The translations under genes were made by a program, and so were the position numbers. Positions 58,774-64,000 of a stretch of 64,000 nucleotides of DNA are shown here, piece by piece; positions within the stretch are counted from its first letter, which is position 1, and every line of letters begins with the position of its first letter. The notes beneath the pieces were generated by a model. It did not search any database. It saw only the letters and a program-made list of their open reading frames with translations, and was not told the origin of the DNA. The DNA comes from an uncultured Oscillospiraceae bacterium (lineage in GTDB: Bacteria; Bacillota; Clostridia; Oscillospirales; Oscillospiraceae). The DNA lies in assembly GCA_947169975.1 (NCBI GenBank), contig CAMVRT010000013.1:1-64000 (forward strand). Direction: 5' to 3'.

Positions 58774-61278
58774 ATGGCTACAAAACAAAAGAAATCGGAT
58801 CCGAAAAAAAGGACGAATACCTCCCGGAAGGGCGGAGCGGATAAAGAGAAAAGGGCGGAGAAGGCGGAAATCAACCCCATGGCCCGCATGGTGGCCGGAG
58901 CTGTTTGCCTGCTGCTGGCGCTGTGCGTGGTGGTCAGCTTTTTCCGCGCGGACGCCCTGTTCGTGAAGGCCTTATCCGGGCTGGTGAAGGGCCTGTTTGG
59001 CTTCGGCTATATCTTTGCGGCGCCTGTCTTTGTTGCGGCTGCCGTGATCCTGTTTACCCACAAGGGCAGACCCGTGATCCTGCGCACCGTGTGCGTGCTG
59101 CTGCTGGCGCCGCTGGTGGGCGGTGTGCTGCACCTGCTGTTCAGCACCACGCCGGTGGGCCGACTCTGGACGGACGGTCAGGCGCTGAAAAGCGGCGGCG
59201 TCATCTCCGGCATCGTGGCGGCGGGATTAAATGCTGTGTTCGGCAAGGTCGTATCCGTCGCCATCCTTCTGGTGCTGGCCGTGGCAGCCCTGCTGGTTGT
59301 CCTGCACATGACCCCTGATGAGGCGGCCACCGCTGTGCGGGATAAGGCCACCGCCATGAAAGAGGAGCGGGAGCGCCGCCGGGAGGAGAATCCGAAGCCC
59401 CGCAGGCCGGTGAATGTGGAGGAGCCCCGCCGCCGGGCGAGACAGTGGATCGATGTCCCGCTGGATGACGAACCCGTCCGGAAGGCGGAACCGGTTGAGC
59501 CCGTTGAGATCGCGCCTCCGGAGCGAAAGGGCTTCTTTGTGAACAGAGATCCCCGCGTGCGCACACCTGCCGAGGTGTTGGCCCCTGCGGAGGAGGAGAA
59601 GGAGCCGGCTCCTGCGGAGAGACGGCCGCGCCGCCGTCGGGAGCGAGAGGTGTCCCAGGAGGAGGTCAAGACCGCGGCCCAGGAGGTCGCCCGGGAGATT
59701 GAGGAGAAGGAACCCGCGGAGAAGACGGACTACCAGTTCCCGCCCATCAACCTGCTGGAGACCAACACCACCGACAACTATGCCGAGGTAGGCGCCGAGC
59801 TGCGCAACAACTCCCGCCGTCTGGCGGACACCCTGCGCTCCTTCGGTGTAGATGCTGCCGCCGGCGAGGTGGTTCATGGCCCCAGCGTCACCCGCTATGA
59901 ATTTACATTGGATCAGGGCGTGAAGCTCAGCAAGCTCACCAATCTGTCCGACGATATTGCGCTCGCCCTGGGCGTCAGCGGCGTGCGCATCGCCCCCATC
60001 CCCAACAAGATCTCCGTGGTGGGCATCGAGGTGCCCAACCGCGCCCGTGCCACCGTGAAGATCCGGGATATCATCGAGTCCCGCACCTTCACCGAGCACA
60101 AGTCCCAGGTGGCCTTTGTGGTGGGCAAGGACATCGGCGGCAACCAGATCGTGGGCGACATCTCCCGCCTGCCCCATGTGCTCATTGCCGGTACCACCGG
60201 CTCCGGCAAGTCGGTTTGCACCAATTCCCTGATCATCAGCCTGCTCTACCGCTGCACGCCGGAGGACGTCCGGTTCATCATGGTGGATCCCAAGATGGTG
60301 GAGCTGGCGCCCTATAACGGCATCCCCCATTTGCTGATCCCCGTGGTCACCGATCCCAAGAAGGCCGCCGGCGCGCTGCAGTGGGCGGTGTTTGAGATGA
60401 TGAAGCGTTACAAGATCTTCTCCGAGACGGGCGTCAAGGATCTGAAGGGCTACAATGCTCTGGCGGAGACCAACCCGGATCTGAAGAAGATGCCCTCTGT
60501 GGTGGTGGTCATCGACGAGCTGGCCGATCTGATGATCGCGGCGGCGAAAGAGGTGGAGGAGTCCATCTGCCGCGTGGCCCAGATGGGCCGTGCCGCCGGC
60601 ATGCACCTGGTCATCGCCACCCAGAGCCCCCGTGCCGACGTCATCACCGGCCTCATGAAGGCCAATATCCCCAGCCGCATCGCCCTGACGGTTGCCTCCT
60701 CGCTGGAAAGCCGCATCATTCTCGACACCGTGGGTGCCGAGAAGCTGGTGGGCTACGGCGACATGCTGTACTTCCCCCTGGGCATGCAGAAGCCGCTTCG
60801 CGTACAGGGCTGCTTCGTCTCCCCGGAGGAAATCGAGCGGGTGGTGGACTTCGTCAAGCAGAACGGCGAGACCCGGTACGATCAGAATGTCATCGACCAG
60901 ATCGAGGCCGCCGCCCGGAAGGACGAGAAGACCAAGGGCGTCTCCGCTCCCGAGGAGAGCGGAGACGGCGACGACGGTGACGAGCTGCTGGACGCCGCCG
61001 TGGACGTGGTGCTGGAGGTGGGACAGGCCTCTGTTTCCATGCTGCAGCGCCGCCTGAAGCTGGGCTACTCCCGGGCTGCCCGGCTGGTGGATCAGATGGA
61101 GGAGCGGGGCTATGTCGGCCCCTTTGAGGGCTCCAAGCCCCGCCAGCTTCTCATCAGCAAGGCCCAGTGGCAGGAGCTAAAGATGAAGCGCAGCGGCGCC
61201 GAGCCGGAGCCGGAACCGGAGATCGACCGTTACGGCACCATCAACGATGTGTTCAACAGCCACGACGCATTGGATTAA
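58774..61278 (+). CDS. ftsK: FtsK/SpoIIIE family DNA translocase
   Basis: An 834-residue DNA pump. About four N-terminal helices (about 35-200) anchor it in the membrane, a charged linker with Glu/Arg/Pro repeats (about 200-330) follows, and then the motor: GTTGSGKSVCTNSLIISLLY (Walker A) and VVVVIDELADLMIAA (Walker B). The C-terminal gamma winged-helix (about 745-810, LDAAVDVVLEVGQASVSMLQ) reads polar DNA motifs. In a spore former it may be SpoIIIE, moving the chromosome into the forespore; FtsK and SpoIIIE cannot be separated from sequence alone. Confidence 0.96.
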   Translation: MATKQKKSDPKKRTNTSRKGGADKEKRAEKAEINPMARMVAGAVCLLLALCVVVSFFRADALFVKALSGLVKGLFGFGYIFAAPVFVAAAVILFTHKGRPVILRTVCVLLLAPLVGGVLHLLFSTTPVGRLWTDGQALKSGGVISGIVAAGLNAVFGKVVSVAILLVLAVAALLVVLHMTPDEAATAVRDKATAMKEERERRREENPKPRRPVNVEEPRRRARQWIDVPLDDEPVRKAEPVEPVEIAPPERKGFFVNRDPRVRTPAEVLAPAEEEKEPAPAERRPRRRREREVSQEEVKTAAQEVAREIEEKEPAEKTDYQFPPINLLETNTTDNYAEVGAELRNNSRRLADTLRSFGVDAAAGEVVHGPSVTRYEFTLDQGVKLSKLTNLSDDIALALGVSGVRIAPIPNKISVVGIEVPNRARATVKIRDIIESRTFTEHKSQVAFVVGKDIGGNQIVGDISRLPHVLIAGTTGSGKSVCTNSLIISLLYRCTPEDVRFIMVDPKMVELAPYNGIPHLLIPVVTDPKKAAGALQWAVFEMMKRYKIFSETGVKDLKGYNALAETNPDLKKMPSVVVVIDELADLMIAAAKEVEESICRVAQMGRAAGMHLVIATQSPRADVITGLMKANIPSRIALTVASSLESRIILDTVGAEKLVGYGDMLYFPLGMQKPLRVQGCFVSPEEIERVVDFVKQNGETRYDQNVIDQIEAAARKDEKTKGVSAPEESGDGDDGDELLDAAVDVVLEVGQASVSMLQRRLKLGYSRAARLVDQMEERGYVGPFEGSKPRQLLISKAQWQELKMKRSGAEPEPEPEIDRYGTINDVFNSHDALD

Positions 61279-61295
61279 GTTAACATAAAACAAAA

Positions 61296-61333
61296 AAATG
61301 ATCCCTCCGCACGACCGTGCGAAGGGATCATTT
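61296..61333. terminator. Bidirectional terminator after ftsK
   Basis: A long stem (arms AAATGATCCCT and AGGGATCATTT, extended by CGCACG/CGTGCG) with A and T runs on both sides, between ftsK and the convergent M56 gene. Confidence 0.85.
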
Positions 61334-61339
61334 GATTTG

Positions 61340-63490
61340 TCACGGGTTGCCCCATTTGCCCATTTCGCCGTCCTCGCCCGTGAGGACGATGTGCCCGTCC
61401 CGGACGGAGATGTCGTAGAGGTGTTCTACTCCTGCGCCGCCGACGGGGGAGATAGGGACGTCTTCCGTAAAGCAGATCTGCAGACCGTTGGGCCCCTGGA
61501 CGAAGGCGACGTGGCCCTGGTCGGGGAAATAGACGTCGTCGCCTTTTTCGTTCTGCCCCCAATGGCCGGGCATAAAGACGTCGGCGTATTTGATCTCGCC
61601 GTCCGAACGGGCCGACACGGTGAAGGTAAAGACGCCGGAGGTGGGACCGTAGCCCATTGAGCAGGCCTCCTTGACGCCATCGCCGTCGATGTCAAACCAG
61701 ACGGCGCCCAGCTCATCGGTATAGCGCATGTCCGAAAGGTATTCCGGGGCGTCATAGACGCCGTCCCACAGGCGCAGGCTGGAGCCTTCCAGGGTGGCCG
61801 TTACCGGCAGGGTATTGTTGAGGATCACCAGCTGATACGTCACGCCCACCAGCGTGCTGCCCTGATAATCCGGCGTGCCGTGCAGGTCGATGGTCAGTTC
61901 CTTGCCGTCATTCACCCCGCCGGAGAGGGCAAGGGTCATGCTGCCGGAATAGAAGCTCTTTTCCTCATCCCAGACGGGTGGCCTCCAGGTCACGAGGCTG
62001 CCGCCCAGCACCGCGGCGCTGCCGGATTGATGGGAGGTGCCGTCGGGACCCAGAATGTTGACGGGCGGCGTGCCCCGATCGAGCAGACCGTCCGTATAGT
62101 GGATGTCCACCGTATCACAGGCAAAGAGGAGATTCATGATCAGGTAGTCGGAACCGAGGGCGTTGCGGGCAAACATCCGCTGATACCATGTCAGCGTTTC
62201 GCCCGGCAGGATGCCGCGGAGAAAGTCGGCCAGCTCCCGGTCGTGAACGCGGTACACCTGTTCCCGGTACTGCAGCTCCACCTCATCGCCGGCGGCAGAG
62301 GGGAGGGAGAGATATACGCCGTACCCGGGAAAGTAGAGGCTGCAGAGCGCGTAAGGCGCCTGGCGGCTGCCGGCGTCCTCCAGCGAGGCGGCATTTACCT
62401 GCCGCAGCAGCTTGGCCAGCGTCTCCTGCTGCTCCGTCGTAAAGTGGCTGAAGGTGTATTCGGGACCCTGACCGGAGCCGTCATAGTTGAGGACGAGCTT
62501 TGCGTCCCGGAGCCGGGCGGATGTGGCAGTGCGCAGCCACTGCCCGGCGTTTTTCACCGGCGGGTCGGTGAGGAAGCACACGGCGGTGATGACAAGAGCA
62601 ATGGCGGCCAGCAGGACGATCCAGAAGGCGGGCTTCCGGTAATGGAGCACGGATTTGATCCGGCCACCCACGCCTGCCTCGCCAAAGGCCACCGGACAGG
62701 GCGCCGCAGACCGCCGCGGAGCGGCGCACCGCAGCAGGGCGGCGGAGTACCGCTGCCGGGCCGGACCGTCCAAGGTGCGGATCACCCGCTCGTCGCAGGC
62801 GTATTCCAGATCCCGGTAGAAAAGGAAGTAGGCGACCCACAGCAGGGGATGGAACCAGTAGAGCGCCAGCAGCAGAAAGGCCAGCACACGCCACACGTGG
62901 TCGCCCCGGGCAATGTGGGATTGCTCGTGGGCCTCAACCGCCGTCAGATCGTCGTCTGACAGACGGAAGGGCAGATAGATCCGGGGCCGGAGCAGCCCCA
63001 GCACAAAGGGGGAGTCCACCCACTCGCTCTGCCACAGATTGTCCCGCAGACGCACCGCCGTCCGCAGACGGAGGCGCAGGCGGAGAAAGGTGCCCAGGCA
63101 GTACAGCACCATTACCGCCGCCCCCACGATCCAAATGACGGCCAGCGTGTCGGCGGTGTGTGCTGCCGTGTGCGCCGTCGCGGAGACGCCCCCGTAGTAG
63201 ACGGATTGGAACCGACTGCTGACCGCGGCGTTGACAGCCGGGATCCCCGTTTCGATCACCGGGTGGGCCGTGTGGATGGATTCGGGCACCACGGTCTGCG
63301 CACTGGGGATCAGGCTGGCGGGACTGGGGATGGAGAAGGGCAGTGCCAGCCGCACCGCCGCCAGTCCCCACATGGCGCAAATCAGGCGCTTTGGCGCCCG
63401 GCGCAGCACCAGTCGCAGGATCAGAACCGCCAGCACCAGCCACCCGGCGGTAATGGCGCGGTTGACAAAGCCGAGAAAGAGAACGCTCAT
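61340..63490 (-). CDS. BlaR1/M56-like membrane peptidase with unusual ectodomain
   Basis: A 716-residue protein. The N-terminal M56 part has several helices and the zinc-peptidase motif HEQSH at 188-192 with the third ligand in YRDLEYACDE (E229). A final helix at about 288-307 leads to a roughly 400-residue extracellular part. In BlaR1 and MecR1 that part is a penicillin-binding domain with an SxxK motif; here I see none. It is instead beta-rich and contains DIDGDGVKE, a calcium-loop-like sequence. It overlaps the BlaI gene by 4 nt. It probably senses an unknown ligand and cleaves the BlaI-type repressor. Confidence 0.88.
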   Translation of the reverse strand: MSVLFLGFVNRAITAGWLVLAVLILRLVLRRAPKRLICAMWGLAAVRLALPFSIPSPASLIPSAQTVVPESIHTAHPVIETGIPAVNAAVSSRFQSVYYGGVSATAHTAAHTADTLAVIWIVGAAVMVLYCLGTFLRLRLRLRTAVRLRDNLWQSEWVDSPFVLGLLRPRIYLPFRLSDDDLTAVEAHEQSHIARGDHVWRVLAFLLLALYWFHPLLWVAYFLFYRDLEYACDERVIRTLDGPARQRYSAALLRCAAPRRSAAPCPVAFGEAGVGGRIKSVLHYRKPAFWIVLLAAIALVITAVCFLTDPPVKNAGQWLRTATSARLRDAKLVLNYDGSGQGPEYTFSHFTTEQQETLAKLLRQVNAASLEDAGSRQAPYALCSLYFPGYGVYLSLPSAAGDEVELQYREQVYRVHDRELADFLRGILPGETLTWYQRMFARNALGSDYLIMNLLFACDTVDIHYTDGLLDRGTPPVNILGPDGTSHQSGSAAVLGGSLVTWRPPVWDEEKSFYSGSMTLALSGGVNDGKELTIDLHGTPDYQGSTLVGVTYQLVILNNTLPVTATLEGSSLRLWDGVYDAPEYLSDMRYTDELGAVWFDIDGDGVKEACSMGYGPTSGVFTFTVSARSDGEIKYADVFMPGHWGQNEKGDDVYFPDQGHVAFVQGPNGLQICFTEDVPISPVGGAGVEHLYDISVRDGHIVLTGEDGEMGKWGNP

Positions 63491-63855
63491 CTCTCTCCCT
63501 CCCCGTATGCCTCAATCATTCGCTGCAGGGCGGCGGTGTCGTCCTCGCTGAGCTTTTCCCGCCGGGCAAAGGCCGCCACAAAAGCGGGGAGGGAGCCCTG
63601 AAACGTTTTCTCCACCAGCTCGTCGATCTCGGCAGCTTGGGCCGTCTCCTTGCTGATCAAAGAGGTAACAACGGCGTTTTCGTTTTTGATGACGCCGCGC
63701 GCTGCCAGCCGGCGGATCACCGTGTAGGTAGTGGCCTTGGACCAGCCCAGGCGATCCCGGCACAGGCGCACCAGCTCGGTGCTGTTGATGGGCTCATGCT
63801 CCCACAGGATCAGACAAAAACGGTACTCGCTCTCAAAGATCTTCGGTGTGTCCAT
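63487..63855 (-). CDS. BlaI/MecI/CopY family repressor
   Basis: A 122-residue winged-helix repressor. The DNA-binding half has INSTELVRLCRDRLGWSKAT and TVIRRLAARGVIKNE; the C-terminal half has helices for dimer formation (AAEIDELVEKTFQGSL). The ATG follows AAAGGAGG. It is cotranscribed with the M56 sensor, and two palindromes in the promoter are its likely targets. Nearby gene content gives no hint of beta-lactamase. Confidence 0.94.
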   Translation of the reverse strand: MDTPKIFESEYRFCLILWEHEPINSTELVRLCRDRLGWSKATTYTVIRRLAARGVIKNENAVVTSLISKETAQAAEIDELVEKTFQGSLPAFVAAFARREKLSEDDTAALQRMIEAYGEGER

Positions 63856-63872
63856 AGATCCTCCTTTCCAAA

Positions 63873-63932
63873 AGGTTGAATCAGTTAAACCTGTGTTACG
63901 TGAAGTTTAACAGATTAAACCTCTCTTGTCAA
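63873..63932 (-). promoter_or_regulatory. Promoter and double operator of the BlaI-M56 pair
   Basis: On the minus strand TTGACA (63927-63932) and TAAACT (63904-63909) with a 17-bp spacer. Operator 1 covers the -10 box (AGTTTAACAGATTAAACCT, 63904-63922); operator 2 is downstream (AGGTTGAATCAGTTAAACCT, 63873-63892). Both have GTT-TAA / TTA-AAC arms. This is the layout of an autoregulated BlaI-type promoter. Beyond it, 63933-64000 shows no feature. Confidence 0.78.
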
Positions 63933-64000
63933 GCCCTGGGGGCACATTTTTTCCGGCTGCGGAATAGGGTGGAGGGGACGCTGTGCGCCCCGATTCCAGA

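Noticed and set aside
1-64000. tRNA, rRNA, classical riboswitches, prophage or transposase genes
   Set aside because: I looked for them in the intergenic stretches and protein set and saw none; most gaps are short and explained by promoters, terminators and repeats.

Overview
The window is a GC-rich (roughly 60 %) chromosomal segment from a spore-forming, gut-type clostridium, most likely an Oscillospiraceae relative. The grounds are an alpha/beta-type spore SASP, a SpoIIIE/FtsK translocase, an L27 made with the Prp-cleaved N-terminal extension typical of Firmicutes, a GlgC+GlgD glycogen operon, and small families common in clostridia (DUF3793, DUF4358, DUF5662, DUF6472, DUF896). This placement is inferred from family content; no rRNA or tRNA gene was seen. 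I also saw no prophage, transposase or CRISPR array. Almost all of it reads as core chromosome, with 59 supported protein genes.

Layout. 1-3.1 kb: a structured repeat (copy 1), SASP, a small hypothetical protein, DUF5662, a lone radical SAM protein and a MITE. 3.1-6.3 kb: a lipoprotein/MBOAT/DHHW cassette, probably for acylating an extracytoplasmic polymer. 6.4-11.7 kb: a radical SAM-mtnN-luxS operon, an SSB-like protein, and a PI-PLC plus MATE exporter pair. 11.7-12.9 kb: rplU-prp-rpmA. 13-15.6 kb: DUF3793 with a DtxR/MntR-like operator, a small helical protein and a large orphan protein. 15.7-18.9 kb: obgE, sdaAA, sdaAB and DUF6472 on the minus strand. 19-23.7 kb: tmcAL, an RsiV-like lipoprotein, a GH25 lysozyme, a TSUP exporter and a nitroreductase. 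23.8-29.5 kb: a two-component system, an AT-rich membrane protein and a MacB/Bce-like ABC exporter. 29.5-38 kb: a MITE-like element, then glgB-glgC-glgD-glgA-glgP. 38-44 kb: a DEAD-box helicase, an orphan peptide-binding lipoprotein, a PAP2 phosphatase and nfnAB. 44-49.8 kb: an ABC exporter, YlmH, DUF896, XpaC and a BcsA-like glycosyltransferase. 49.8-50.1 kb: structured repeat copy 2. 50.1-61.3 kb: TrmH, dprA, topA, trmFO, plsX, acpP, rnc, uppP and ftsK/spoIIIE. 61.3-63.9 kb: a BlaI/M56 regulator pair with two operators.

Working together: glg genes form a complete synthesis and phosphorolysis pathway without a debranching enzyme in the window. mtnN and luxS recycle S-adenosylhomocysteine. 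plsX and acpP serve phospholipid synthesis, and uppP serves the undecaprenyl carrier cycle. dprA, topA and ftsK handle DNA.

The most unusual signal is a roughly 165-nt intergenic element present twice, about 50 kb apart and in opposite orientation. It has three hairpins at identical spacing. At least five stem pairs differ between the copies by compensating double substitutions while the linkers are nearly identical, which points to selection on folded structure. I do not recognise it as a described RNA or repeat family.
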